In this document: piece after piece, positions 18,322 to 27,702 of the stretch
Position numbering within the stretch: position 1 is the stretch's first letter
Layout: each line of letters starts with the position of its first letter
Source of the DNA: Pseudomonadota bacterium
Lineage (GTDB): Bacteria > Pseudomonadota > Gammaproteobacteria > Xanthomonadales > Xanthomonadaceae
Assembly (NCBI GenBank): GCA_018241125.1
Contig: JAFEEL010000024.1
Coordinates: forward strand, 1 to 34,940
Direction of reading: 5' to 3'
Length of the DNA stretch: 34,940 bases
Translations under genes and position numbers: made by a program
The notes under the pieces: generated by a model
What the model saw: the letters and a program-made list of their open reading frames with translations, nothing else
The model's database searches: none
What the model was told of the DNA's origin: nothing

Positions 18322-20555
18322 CGCGATGCGCGCGCCAGTGCGCCGTCGACGATGGCTTGGGTGAGGATGTTCGGCAGCACTTCGCCGTCGCCGCCGCCGC
18401 GCGGATACACCACGTACAGCGGGATGCCGACCGCGTGGTGCTCGCCGAGGAAGGCGGTGATCGGCGCATCGACATTGGTGTAATCCCCCACCATGTACAC
18501 CGCGCCGGCGGTGCGCAGGGCCGCAGCAAACGCGGGTCGCGCCAGCACGGCGCGCTCGTTGGCCTTGCAGGTGATGCACCAGTCGGCGGTGATATCGACG
18601 AACACGACCTGGCCGTTTGCGCGCAGTTCGGCGAGTTTCGACGCTGAATAGGGCACGATCCCGGCCTGCGACGGAGCGGTCGCCGGCGTCGGCAAACGGT
18701 TCAGGGCGGGCAGGGGCATGATCGCCAGCAGCACCGCGACCACCGCGAAACCGCGCACGAGGTGCTGCCGCTTGGCATAGCGGCCGCGCTCCCACAGCCA
18801 CAGCCCGAGCGCCAGCGCCACCGCGCCGGCCAGCGCGTACAGCACCCCTTGCGCGCCACGCTGGCTGGCCAGCACCGATATCAGCCAAGCGGCGGTGAGA
18901 TACATCGGGAAGGCGAGCAATTGCTTGAGCGTTTCCATCCACGCGCCGGGTTTGGGCAGGCGCGATGCCAGTGCGGGTACGAGGCCGATCAGCAAGAACG
19001 GCAGCGCCAGGCCGATGCCGAGCGCGACGAACACCGCCATCGCCAGCGTTGCCGGTGCGGCGAACGCGAACGCCAGCGCGCCGCCCATGAACGGCGCGGT
19101 GCACGGACTGGCGACCACCACCGCCAGCACGCCGGTGAAAAAGTCGCCGGCGTGGCCGTATGTTTCCGTCAACTTCTGGCCGACACCGGCCAATCCAGCG
19201 CCGAGCTGCACCACCCCCGACAGCGCCAGCCCGACCGTGAGCATCACGTAGGCCAGTCCGGCCACCACCAGCGGTTGCTGCAACTGGAAACCCCAGCCCA
19301 GCGCCGATCCGGCCTGCCGCAGGCCGATCACCACCCCGCCCAGCGCGGCGAACGCGAGCACCACCCCGGCGGTGTACCACAACGCATGTCCGCGCGCGCG
19401 CGCGCGGCTTTCGCCGGATTGCACCAACGACAGCGCCTTGAGCGAGAGCACCGGCAACACGCAGGGCATCAGGTTGAGGATCAACCCGCCGCCGAGCGCC
19501 AGCAGCAGGGCCAGCCAGATCGAGGTGGACGATGGCAGTTCGCGCGGCGCGGCACCGGGCGGGATCGGTTGCATCGTGCTGACCGTGCCGCCGGCGGGCA
19601 GTGCCAACGCCACGCTGCGCTGCATCGGCGGGTAGCAGATGCCGTTGTCCTGACAACCCTGAAAGTTGGCGGTGACGGTCAGCGATTGCGCGTCGGCGGT
19701 TTGCCGCAGCAGCGGCAGCGGCACCTCGACCGGATCGAAATACACCGCCACGTCGCCGAAGTGTTCATCGTGGTAAGCCTTGGCGGCTGGCCATTGCAGT
19801 GGGCCGGGCAGGACGAGGGAGTTGCCGCCGGCGGTGCTGACCGTGGTCTTGTCGCGATACAGGTAATAGCCCTTGGCCGGGGTGAAACGCAGCAGCAGGC
19901 GGTTGGGCGTATCGACGATGGCCTCGAAGCCGAACGCTTGTTCAGGCGGCAGCGCGGCGGCATCGGTGGCGCCCGATGATGGGTCGTGCGCGCCGGCCAG
20001 TGCCCGCAGCGACACAGCGGCGGTGGCCGTGCCGTCGATTTTCGCCACCGCACCGGCCAGATCCGTCTTCGTCTGCGCTTGCGCGACCGGCCCGGCCGCT
20101 ACCGCGGGCAGGGCCACGCGCAGGTTGCGCTTCTGCGGCGGGTAGCAGACCCCGGCATCGGCGCAGCCTTGGTACTTGATCGCCAGATCGACGAACTGCG
20201 CGCTGGCCGCCGGCGTGCCGGTGAGGGTGGCGACCACGCGGTCGTGGTAGATCTGCACGTCCCCGAAGAACGGGTCGTGCTTGCGGATGCCTTCGGGCAG
20301 TTGCAGGCTGGCCTGTGCGAATGCGGCGTCGGGAACCGCGCCCATGCGCTCGCGGTACAGGTAATAGCCCTTGGCGATCTGCCAGTCGATTTCGACATGG
20401 CTGCGGTCGCTGGCGTGCGCGCTCAGCACGAACGCCTGATCGACCGGCAGCAGGTCGGCCTCGTTCACCGCGCGCGCCGGCGGGGTGGCGATCATGCCGG
20501 TCAGCGCCAGCAGCAACACGACCGTCATTTGCCAAATGCAGTGGCCGCGATTCAT
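18318..20555 (-). CDS. dsbD: Thiol:disulfide interchange protein DsbD with duplicated N-terminal domain
   Basis: Moves electrons from cytoplasmic thioredoxin across the inner membrane to periplasmic thiol proteins. It is 745 aa, longer than the roughly 570-aa E. coli protein. A signal peptide (about 1-29) is followed by two DsbD-alpha-like domains in tandem: one with KGYYLYRERMG and GCADAGVCYPP (Cys131, Cys137), the other with KGYYLYRDKTT and GCQDNGICYPP (Cys301, Cys307). A multi-helix membrane domain has Cys365 (NLMPCVLPV) and Cys485 (VASPCTAPF). The C-terminal thioredoxin domain has WCITC (Cys660, Cys663). It is coupled to cutA upstream and tlpA downstream. Confidence 0.95.
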   Translation of the reverse strand: MNRGHCIWQMTVVLLLALTGMIATPPARAVNEADLLPVDQAFVLSAHASDRSHVEIDWQIAKGYYLYRERMGAVPDAAFAQASLQLPEGIRKHDPFFGDVQIYHDRVVATLTGTPAASAQFVDLAIKYQGCADAGVCYPPQKRNLRVALPAVAAGPVAQAQTKTDLAGAVAKIDGTATAAVSLRALAGAHDPSSGATDAAALPPEQAFGFEAIVDTPNRLLLRFTPAKGYYLYRDKTTVSTAGGNSLVLPGPLQWPAAKAYHDEHFGDVAVYFDPVEVPLPLLRQTADAQSLTVTANFQGCQDNGICYPPMQRSVALALPAGGTVSTMQPIPPGAAPRELPSSTSIWLALLLALGGGLILNLMPCVLPVLSLKALSLVQSGESRARARGHALWYTAGVVLAFAALGGVVIGLRQAGSALGWGFQLQQPLVVAGLAYVMLTVGLALSGVVQLGAGLAGVGQKLTETYGHAGDFFTGVLAVVVASPCTAPFMGGALAFAFAAPATLAMAVFVALGIGLALPFLLIGLVPALASRLPKPGAWMETLKQLLAFPMYLTAAWLISVLASQRGAQGVLYALAGAVALALGLWLWERGRYAKRQHLVRGFAVVAVLLAIMPLPALNRLPTPATAPSQAGIVPYSASKLAELRANGQVVFVDITADWCITCKANERAVLARPAFAAALRTAGAVYMVGDYTNVDAPITAFLGEHHAVGIPLYVVYPRGGGDGEVLPNILTQAIVDGALARASR

Positions 20556-20884
20556 GGCGATGCGGATCCGTCGGTGGTTTCGGATTCGATCCAGCGCAGG
20601 TATTGCGCTAGTCCGGTGGTGGACTGGAATCCGAGAATTTCCGGCACGCGGTACGGGTGCAGCGTCACGATCCGATCCTTGAGTTGTTCGAACAGCGCCG
20701 GCGTGGTCTTGGCCAGCAGCAACACTTCCTCGGCCTGCTCGACCCGCCCTTCCCAGCGGTACACCGACCGCAATCCGGGCAGGATGTTCACGCACGCGGC
20801 CAGCCGCGCCTGCACCAGCGCGGTGGCGATGGCTTGCGCGCTCGCGGCGTCGGGACAGGTGCACAGAACCAGCAGGGCGGTCAT
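20552..20884 (-). CDS. cutA: Divalent-cation tolerance protein CutA
   Basis: A small trimeric protein linked to divalent metal tolerance; its exact role is unsettled. It is 110 aa. LVLCTCPDAASAQAIATALV, LAACVNILPGLRSVYRWEG and EEVLLLAKTTPALFEQLKDR are the characteristic segments, followed by HPYRVPEILGF and YLRWI. ATG 20884 is chosen because it gives the family N terminus; an upstream ATG at 20941 adds 19 unrelated residues. Its stop overlaps the dsbD ATG (ATGA). The cutA-dsbD order is common in proteobacteria. Confidence 0.95.
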   Translation of the reverse strand: MTALLVLCTCPDAASAQAIATALVQARLAACVNILPGLRSVYRWEGRVEQAEEVLLLAKTTPALFEQLKDRIVTLHPYRVPEILGFQSTTGLAQYLRWIESETTDGSASP

Positions 20885-21051
20885 CGGCTGAGTCGGGCAG
20901 AGGCAACCTCGCAGCGTAATGGTCGCGCCGTCGGCTGTCATGTGGCCGGTATGGCGCGCGCCCGATGCGACCGCCCCATCGGCTGCGCGGTGGTGATTGG
21001 CCGGTCGGCGGGCTGCCCGCACCGCGATTTCCCTTGGGTAGTGGCCAGCCC

Positions 21052-21080
21052 CTTGAAATTCGCCTGCCGGTCTCCCACAT
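21052..21080 (+). promoter_or_regulatory. Candidate heat-shock (RpoH) promoter of groESL
   Basis: CTTGAAA at 21052-21058 matches the sigma32 -35 consensus exactly. After 14 bp, TCCCACAT at 21073-21080 matches CCCCATnT-type -10 sequences at most positions. It lies upstream of the sigma70-like promoter and CIRCE. Inferred from consensus only. Confidence 0.55.
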
Positions 21081-21094
21081 CGGGGGCGTTGCCT

Positions 21095-21122
21095 TTGCAA
21101 GGCCACCGTCCGCGCGTATCAT
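21095..21122 (+). promoter_or_regulatory. Sigma70-like promoter of groESL
   Basis: TTGCAA at 21095-21100 and TATCAT at 21117-21122 are separated by 16 bp. The -10 abuts the CIRCE operator, so repressor binding would cover the expected transcription start near 21128. Confidence 0.6.
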
Positions 21123-21148
21123 TGGCACTCAACGAGGCCGAGTGCTAA
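21122..21148 (+). promoter_or_regulatory. CIRCE operator (HrcA binding site)
   Basis: TTGGCACTC-AACGAGGCC-GAGTGCTAA: the consensus TTAGCACTC-N9-GAGTGCTAA with one mismatch (G for A at position 3) and the exact 9-bp spacer. It lies 82 bp upstream of groES, over the start of the sigma70-like promoter. HrcA repression is inferred from the family; hrcA is not in this window. Confidence 0.92.
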
Positions 21149-21230
21149 CAATCGTGCTGGAGTCGTTGATTATCAATGATTTGTAGCATCGCCCCGTTCA
21201 TCCCCTCCGTTCAACCGCATGAGGTCACCC

Positions 21231-21518
21231 ATGAAGCTGCACCCGTTGTTCGACCGCGTCGTCATCAAGCGCATGGAAGAAGAGAAGCTGTCCGCCGGCG
21301 GCATCGTCATCCCCGATTCGGCTACCGAAAAGCCCATCAAGGGTGAAGTCGTCGCCGTCGGCCCCGGCAAGACCCTGGACAACGGCCACCACCGCGCCCC
21401 GAGCGTGAAGGCCGGCGACAAGGTGCTGTTCGGCAAGTATTCCGGCACCGAGGTCAAGCTCGACGGCGTCGAGTACCTGGTGGTGAAGGAAGACGACATC
21501 TTTGCGGTTCTCGGCTGA
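21231..21518 (+). CDS. groES: Co-chaperonin GroES
   Basis: The heptameric lid of the GroEL folding chamber. It is 95 aa, the usual length. [40 protein letters not shown] (the mobile loop), [20 protein letters not shown] and [15 protein letters not shown] are all canonical. ATG 21231 is preceded by GAGG and is preferred over an ATG 12 bp upstream. It is the first gene of the groESL operon, under CIRCE and a candidate RpoH promoter. An inverted heptamer element separates it from groEL. Confidence 0.98.
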   Translation: MKLHPLFDRVVIKRMEEEKLSAGGIVIPDSATEKPIKGEVVAVGPGKTLDNGHHRAPSVKAGDKVLFGKYSGTEVKLDGVEYLVVKEDDIFAVLG

Positions 21519-21527
21519 TAGCCGAGC

Positions 21528-23311
<1,784 letters not shown>

Positions 23312-23338
23312 TCCGCGCCAGGTCCGCTTCAGACCGTT

Positions 23339-23377
23339 CCCTCCCTTTCGCGCAGCGAAGGGGAGGGTTGGGGTGGG
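23339..23377 (+). repeat. Dispersed hairpin motif after groEL
   Basis: CCCTCCCTTTCGC-GCA-GCGAAGGGGAGGG, with one mismatched or wobble pair, then TTGGGGTGGGG. This is the same layout, in opposite orientation, as the element at 8026-8061. It sits 27 bp after the groEL stop. Confidence 0.65.
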
Positions 23378-23409
23378 GTTGCCGTCATGCCCTTTGCGAA
23401 AAACAAGAA

Positions 23410-23433
23410 CCTCGCAGCGATGCGGGGTTTTTT
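23410..23433 (+). terminator. Rho-independent terminator of groESL
   Basis: CCTCGCA-GCGA-TGCGGGG, a 7-bp stem with one G-U pair and a 4-nt loop, followed by six T. It is about 100 bp after the groEL stop and also faces the convergent SnoaL-like gene. Confidence 0.85.
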
Positions 23434-23488
23434 GTTTTGGCCGTGATTGCCGCAGGCTGCTACGTGTTACGAGCGCAGGGAATACATC

Positions 23489-23989
23489 TCATGGCGCAGC
23501 CTTCGGCGCTTCGGCCTGATTCCACATTTCCTGCCGCACGCGCCAGCGGCCATCCTCGCCGCGATGCAGGACGAACAGCATCTTGCCGCGCCCGTCGAAT
23601 GCAGGCCGGCCGTCGGCGAATACCACCACCTGATGCTCGGTACACCATTCCGAAGCGAGGTCGCCGGAGACGTGGATGTCGAAACACTGTTGTTCGTAGG
23701 ATTGCATGTGCGCGCCGTGCAGTGCGTCGGTTACCTGGTCGAAAAAATGCGCGATGGCCGGTTTGCCGATGATCGGTGGCGTGGATGGCAGCAGGCTGAC
23801 GCCATCGTCGTCCCACAACGCCAGCGTGGCGGCGTTGTCCATGCTGCGGGTGGCTTGTTCGAGCGCGCGATTGAAGACGTCGATACCGGCGGTTGCAGTC
23901 CGGTCGATGGCGGCAGTCGTCGTGGCCATTGGCGAAGCAACCGCGTTCATCGACAGCATCAGCATCGATGCAAAAATCGTCACGCGCAT
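23489..23989 (-). CDS. Secreted SnoaL/NTF2-like protein (DUF4440-type)
   Basis: A 166-aa protein with a signal peptide (MRVTIFASMLMLSMNAVASP) and a cone-shaped NTF2-like fold: an N-terminal helix pair (IDVFNRALEQATRSMDNAAT), then LALWDDDGVSLLPSTPPIIG and GKPAIAHFF, then strands ending in GKMLFVLHRGEDGRWRVRQEMW. Such domains bind small molecules or act as minor enzymes; the role here is unknown. Only one Cys pair (FDIHVSGDLASEWC and QQC) is visible, possibly a disulfide. It is convergent with groEL and divergent from the barrel gene. Confidence 0.8.
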   Translation of the reverse strand: MRVTIFASMLMLSMNAVASPMATTTAAIDRTATAGIDVFNRALEQATRSMDNAATLALWDDDGVSLLPSTPPIIGKPAIAHFFDQVTDALHGAHMQSYEQQCFDIHVSGDLASEWCTEHQVVVFADGRPAFDGRGKMLFVLHRGEDGRWRVRQEMWNQAEAPKAAP

Positions 23990-24104
23990 GGATCGTCTCC
24001 TTCCGCGCCCGAAGGAGCGCCCTGCGCCGGATTATCGGCTTGGCGGAGCCCCGCCGCGACATGCCGCGGGACATCGCGCCGCCGCGACTTTGCACACGTC
24101 GCAT

Positions 24105-24132
24105 CTGACCACCCGCGCAGGATGGGTAAAAT
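24105..24132 (+). promoter_or_regulatory. Possible promoter of the outer-membrane barrel gene
   Basis: CTGACC at 24105-24110 and TAAAAT at 24127-24132, with a 16-bp spacer, 32 bp before the ATG at 24165. The -35 matches TTGACA at four positions. Confidence 0.4.
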
Positions 24133-24164
24133 GCCGCCCTTCCGACAAGCCCCATGCGTGATCG

Positions 24165-25214
24165 ATGCTCCTGCCCGCGCGTTGTTTCATTACTGTCATC
24201 GCACTGCTTCCCGTGCCCGCCTTCGCCTGCGCCAGTTGCGGTTGCACGTTGAGCACCGATGCCGCCGCCGGCTATTCCTCGCAGCCCGGTTGGCGGGTCA
24301 ACCTGGACTACAGCTTCATCGACCAGTCGCAGTTGCGTCACGGCGGCAGCAGTGCCACGCCCGATCAGGTGGTGAACCAGCCCGCTGATCCTGCTGCCGG
24401 CGGCGGGGAGATCGAGCGCGACACCCTCAACCGCTATCTGAGTCTCGCCGTCGCCTATCGGCCGAATGCGGATTGGGCTTTCACCGCGATCGTTCCGTGG
24501 ATCGCACGTAATCACACCACGTTCGGTACTCAGGACGCGCCATTCACGACCGCGCAGATCGCGCCCGACCAGATCAGTGGCGTGGCCTTGTCGGGCATCG
24601 GCGACATCAAGCTGCTGGCGAGCTGGCAGGGGCTGTTGCCCACGCACAACCTTGGTTTGCAGTTCGGACTGAAGCTGCCGACCGGCCAGTACGGCGGGCA
24701 AGACGTAAACACCGGCGCATTCGTTGGTCATCCGGCGCGCTTTCAGACCGGCCCGCAGACCGGTTCTGCGCTGGACACCAGCCTGCAAGCCGGCAACGGC
24801 AGTACCGATGCGATCGTCGGTGCGTACTGGTATCAGGCGGTGAGCCAGGATTTCGACGCCTATGCCAACGTGCAATACCAGGCCGCCATCATGCATGCAC
24901 TCGACCGGCCCGGCGCGGATTTCCGCCCCGGCAACCAGCTCGGCCTGACCGCGGGCCTGCGCTACGAGGCGAACCCGACGTGGGTGCCGCAGGTGCAGGT
25001 CAACCTGCTGCGCAAAAGTCGCGATCAGGGTGCGCTGGCCGATGCGTTCGACAGCGCCGGCACCGTGGCCTATCTAAGCCCCGGCCTCACCGTCAGCCTG
25101 AAGGACACGCTGCAACTGTACGGCTTCGTGCAGGTGCCCGTGTTCAGCCGCTTGCAGGGTTATCAGTTGTTCCCGCACTGGACGGCCACCGTCGGGGTCA
25201 GCGCGGGGTTTTGA
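24165..25214 (+). CDS. Outer-membrane beta-barrel transporter-like protein with Cys-rich N terminus
   Basis: A 349-aa probable outer-membrane protein. The signal peptide (MLLPARCFITVIALLPVPAF) is followed by CASCGCTLSTDA with Cys22, Cys25 and Cys27 right at the mature N terminus. The rest alternates amphipathic strands typical of barrels (WRVNLDYSFIDQ, YLSLAVAYRPNADWAFTAIV, GIGDIKLLASWQGL, NLGLQFGLKLPTGQYG) and ends in an aromatic residue (VGVSAGF), the outer-membrane signature. It resembles the phenol/MetA-type barrel family only loosely. The CxxCxC cluster could bind metal or be a target of the neighbouring TlpA thioredoxin; this is inference. Its 3' end overlaps the convergent TlpA gene by 17 bp. 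Confidence 0.75.
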   Translation: MLLPARCFITVIALLPVPAFACASCGCTLSTDAAAGYSSQPGWRVNLDYSFIDQSQLRHGGSSATPDQVVNQPADPAAGGGEIERDTLNRYLSLAVAYRPNADWAFTAIVPWIARNHTTFGTQDAPFTTAQIAPDQISGVALSGIGDIKLLASWQGLLPTHNLGLQFGLKLPTGQYGGQDVNTGAFVGHPARFQTGPQTGSALDTSLQAGNGSTDAIVGAYWYQAVSQDFDAYANVQYQAAIMHALDRPGADFRPGNQLGLTAGLRYEANPTWVPQVQVNLLRKSRDQGALADAFDSAGTVAYLSPGLTVSLKDTLQLYGFVQVPVFSRLQGYQLFPHWTATVGVSAGF

Positions 25215-25716
25215 TCGGCTCGGCAGGCTCGCGCAGCAGCGGCGGCAGTTCGCGATCCAGCGCGGCGGCATCCAGCGTAGGTGATGCCTTGAAACCGTCA
25301 CGGCGCAATACGCCGTGGCGGTCGATCACGAACGTCAGCGGTACCCGCCAGATGCGCCCGTACGCGCGGGCTTGAGTGTCTTCCAGCAACGCCGCCGCGA
25401 ACGCAAACGGGGCCATCACGGCCTTCACCTTGGGCAGGTCGTCGTGGGTGTCCAGGGTGATCGCGATGACGTCCAGTCCCTCGTCGCGGTGCGCGCGGTA
25501 GAAGGCATCCAGCGCAGGCATTTCGATTCGGCACGGCTCGCACCACGTCGCCCAGAAATGCACCACCACCACTTTGCCGTGTTCGGCGGACAGGTCGAAA
25601 CGACTGCCGTCCAGCGTCGTCGCGACGACCTCCGGCGCAGAAGCGCCCACGACCGGCCCTTTCGTGAACGCAAGGGCGGGCAGCAGGAAGGCGAGTACGG
25701 CAATCAGGGTGCGCAT
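25198..25716 (-). CDS. TlpA/ResA-family periplasmic thioredoxin
   Basis: A 172-aa secreted thioredoxin-like protein. The signal peptide is MRTLIAVLAFLLPALAFTKG. The domain has VVVHFWATWCEPCRIEMPAL with active-site Cys59 and Cys62 (WCEPC), IAITLDTHDDLPKVK, and a cis-Pro region WRVPLTFVIDRHG. It probably acts as a periplasmic disulfide reductant or oxidase. It is the third TlpA-type protein in the window. It is convergent with the Cys-rich barrel gene, overlapping by 17 bp. A TAAAAT-type -10 is visible on the minus strand at 25746-25741, without a clear -35. Confidence 0.9.
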   Translation of the reverse strand: MRTLIAVLAFLLPALAFTKGPVVGASAPEVVATTLDGSRFDLSAEHGKVVVVHFWATWCEPCRIEMPALDAFYRAHRDEGLDVIAITLDTHDDLPKVKAVMAPFAFAAALLEDTQARAYGRIWRVPLTFVIDRHGVLRRDGFKASPTLDAAALDRELPPLLREPAEPIKTPR

Positions 25717-25792
25717 GCATCTGCCGCAGGTGGGATTTGCATTTTAGCGTGCATGGGGCCACGACCGCCTGCCTTCAGATCGCTCACGCTCG

Positions 25793-26281
25793 TCAGTCAG
25801 GAACCTGACGCGCGGTCACCTGCGCCACCACATCGTGGCTGACCGTCACCCCGTACAACTCCAACAGCGCCCCCTCGATGTCGCGCGTGCTCATCCCGCG
25901 TGCGTACAACGCCAGTATCTTGTCCTCGAAGTCCCCCAGCCGCGTCTGCCGCTTCTTCACCAACTGCGGCTCGAACGTCCCCGCACGGTCACGCGGGGTG
26001 TTCACCTCGACCGTCCCGAACGTGCCCTTCACGCGCTTGGGCATGCTCCCGTTGCGTGCGTTCGCTCGCCGACCCGGACTCGACTTGTCGTGCCGCGCGT
26101 AACCCAGGTGCGCGTCCAGCTCCGCATTCAGACCCCGATCCAGCACCCGCTGCAGCATCTGCGTGTACAGCCCGGCCACGTCCTCGGGCGTCTTGCAGTC
26201 CGCCGTCAGCCCTTCCAGCATCGCATCATCCAGCTTGATCGCCATCGTCTGCTCCTTCGCGGCCTCCGCCGCATTGTCCAT
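25793..26281 (-). pseudogene. IS256-family transposase, N-terminal fragment
   Basis: The first part of a Mutator/IS256-type transposase. MAIKLDDAMLEGL, DAHLGYARHDKSSPGRRANA, RNGSMPKRVKGTFGTVEVNT, PRDRAGTFEPQLVKKRQTRL and DFEDKILALYARGMSTRDIE are the conserved N-terminal blocks. The similarity ends after ELYGVTVSHDVVAQVT, about 150 residues in; a full transposase is near 400 aa. The DDE catalytic core is therefore missing and the fragment cannot transpose. Either ATG 26281 or 26245 could be the original start. It lies beside a group II intron remnant. Confidence 0.9.
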
Positions 26282-26318
26282 CAGGGAGCAGTTACACAGT
26301 CGGGATTACGGACTCGAA
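25800..26318 (-). mobile_element. Truncated IS256-family insertion sequence
   Basis: The transposase fragment plus its upstream end. CAGTTACACAGTCGGGATTACG at about 26289-26310 is the region where the terminal inverted repeat of such elements lies (from memory, ACTGTGTAAC is common near their ends). The other end is lost, with the break near 25800-25815, close to the TlpA gene start. The exact right boundary is uncertain. Confidence 0.6.
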
Positions 26319-26387
26319 CCGGGTTCTGTCCATCGCCTACTTCGACCGCCTAGGCGGTCCTCGACTCTCATGACCTCAACTTCTCGG

Positions 26388-26456
26388 ACCGCCCGGTGCG
26401 GATCCGCATGCCGGGTGGTGTGGGAGGGGCTCGATCAGATTTCCTGACCGCCCCTA
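26388..26456 (+). mobile_element. Group II intron 3' remnant (domains V and VI)
   Basis: ACCGCCCGG (26388-26396) pairs with CCGGGTGGT (26411-26419), including one G-U pair. The upper stem TGCG/CGCA is capped by GATC, with a TG bulge at 26409-26410. This is the 32-34 nt domain V architecture. A domain VI-like hairpin follows: GGGGC...GCCCC at about 26426-26454 with inner TCAG/CTGA. The preceding CTCATGACCTCAACTT and hairpin GACCGCCTAGGCGGTC (26344-26359) also resemble sequences that follow intron-encoded reverse transcriptases. No reverse transcriptase ORF remains, so it is a fragment. Confidence 0.75.
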
Positions 26457-26535
26457 TCACGATTGCGGCGCGCCGGACGGATCGATGCGGCGATGTTCGA
26501 CGTACAATCCCTGCTCGGAAAAGACGGACACGGCA

Positions 26536-26667
26536 ATGAAGCTCGGATCACTCAAGCAAGGCGGTCGCGATGGGCGAGGTGGGGCTTTCGACGGATGCCT
26601 TGAATGGCATCCGGCGCCAACGAGCGCCCGCGTCGTGGTGCGCGGGCCGAAAGGAGAATCGCAATGA
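26536..26667 (+). CDS. Short ORF repeating the FAH N terminus (leader peptide or gene remnant)
   Basis: A 43-codon ORF whose first 13 residues, MKLGSLKQGGRDG, repeat those of the downstream gene (MKLGSLKEGGRDG). The DNA of the two 39-base stretches differs mostly at synonymous positions, so this is not a recent copy. The remaining residues (RGGAFDGCLEWHPAPTSARV, then 10 more) match nothing I know. The TGA overlaps the FAH ATG (ATGA), so ribosomes could be coupled. Inside it are a perfect hairpin CGGATGCC-TTGAAT-GGCATCCG (26592-26613) and GCCCGCG/CGCGGGC (26626-26647). TACAAT at 26503-26508 might be a -10. It could be the stub of a deleted paralogue or a leader. Confidence 0.45.
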   Translation: MKLGSLKQGGRDGRGGAFDGCLEWHPAPTSARVVVRGPKGESQ

Positions 26668-27647
26668 AGCTGGGCAGCTTGAAAGAAGGTGGTCGCGATG
26701 GAACGCTGGTGATCGTATCCCGCGACCTCACCCGCGCGGTGCGCGCCACCGGCATCGCCGACACGTTGCAACGCGCGCTGGAGGATTGGTCGAACGCCGC
26801 GCCACGCCTGAACGCACTGTCCGAACAACTCAACGCAGGCTGCGCGCCCGGCGCATTCGATCTGGACATGACCGCGCTGGCCGCGCCGCTGCCGCGCGCG
26901 TACGAGTTCGTCGACGGCAGCGCCTACCTGCCGCACGTCGAGCGCGTGCGCCGCGCGCGCGGGGCCGAGGTGCCGGCCAGTTTCTACAGCGACCCGCTGA
27001 TGTATCAGGCGGTCAGTGCCGGTTTCTACGGCCCGCGCGATGCGGTGGTCGTCCCGGATGCGGCGTATGGCATCGACCTGGAAGCCGAGGTGGTGGTAGT
27101 CACCGACGACGTGCCGATGGCCGCCACCCCGGCGCAGGCCGCCGCGCACATCCAGTTGATCGGGCTGGTGAACGACGTGTCCTTGCGCAATCTCATCCCG
27201 CCGGAACTGGCCAAGGGTTTCGGCTTCCTGCAATCCAAGCCGCGTTCGGCGCTGTCGCCGGTGTTTGTCACCCCCGACGAGCTGGGTGATGCGTGGCAGG
27301 GCAACAAGGTGCATCTGGCGATGCTCACCCACATCAACGGGCAGTGGTTCGGCGCGCCCGAGGCGGGCGTGGACATGCAGTTCGACTTCGCCCAGTTGGT
27401 CGCGCACGCCGCGAAAACCCGGCCGCTATCGGCTGGCACCATCGTCGGCTCGGGTACGGTGGCCAATCAGGATACCGCGCTGGGCGCGTCGTGCTTTGCC
27501 GAGCGGCGCACCGTGGAGACGCTGGAAACCGGCGCGCCCAAGACCCCGTTCATGGCCTTCGGCGACACCGTGCGCATCGAGATGCTCGACCGCGACGGGC
27601 GCAGCGTGTTCGGCGCGATCGAGCAAGTCATCCGCAAGGCCGGCTGA
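26664..27647 (+). CDS. Fumarylacetoacetate hydrolase-family protein
   Basis: Probably cleaves fumarylacetoacetate to fumarate and acetoacetate, the last step of tyrosine degradation, since the maleylacetoacetate isomerase gene follows. It is 327 aa. The N-terminal domain (MKLGSLKEGGRDGTLVIVSR) is followed by the catalytic FAH fold: FYSDPLMYQ (Asp110), GIDLEAEVVVVTDDV (Glu140, Glu142) and LVNDVSLRN (Asp171), which match the metal-binding acidic residues of the family, then AGTIVGSGTVAN. A strong AAAGGAG lies 8 bp before the ATG. A palindromic terminator separates it from maiA. Other FAH-family hydrolase activities cannot be excluded. Confidence 0.9.
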   Translation: MKLGSLKEGGRDGTLVIVSRDLTRAVRATGIADTLQRALEDWSNAAPRLNALSEQLNAGCAPGAFDLDMTALAAPLPRAYEFVDGSAYLPHVERVRRARGAEVPASFYSDPLMYQAVSAGFYGPRDAVVVPDAAYGIDLEAEVVVVTDDVPMAATPAQAAAHIQLIGLVNDVSLRNLIPPELAKGFGFLQSKPRSALSPVFVTPDELGDAWQGNKVHLAMLTHINGQWFGAPEAGVDMQFDFAQLVAHAAKTRPLSAGTIVGSGTVANQDTALGASCFAERRTVETLETGAPKTPFMAFGDTVRIEMLDRDGRSVFGAIEQVIRKAG

Positions 27648-27702
27648 GGCGCGCTGCCCACCGGCTCTGCGCACGGCGCCCAAGGCGACACCTGAATGCA
27701 TC

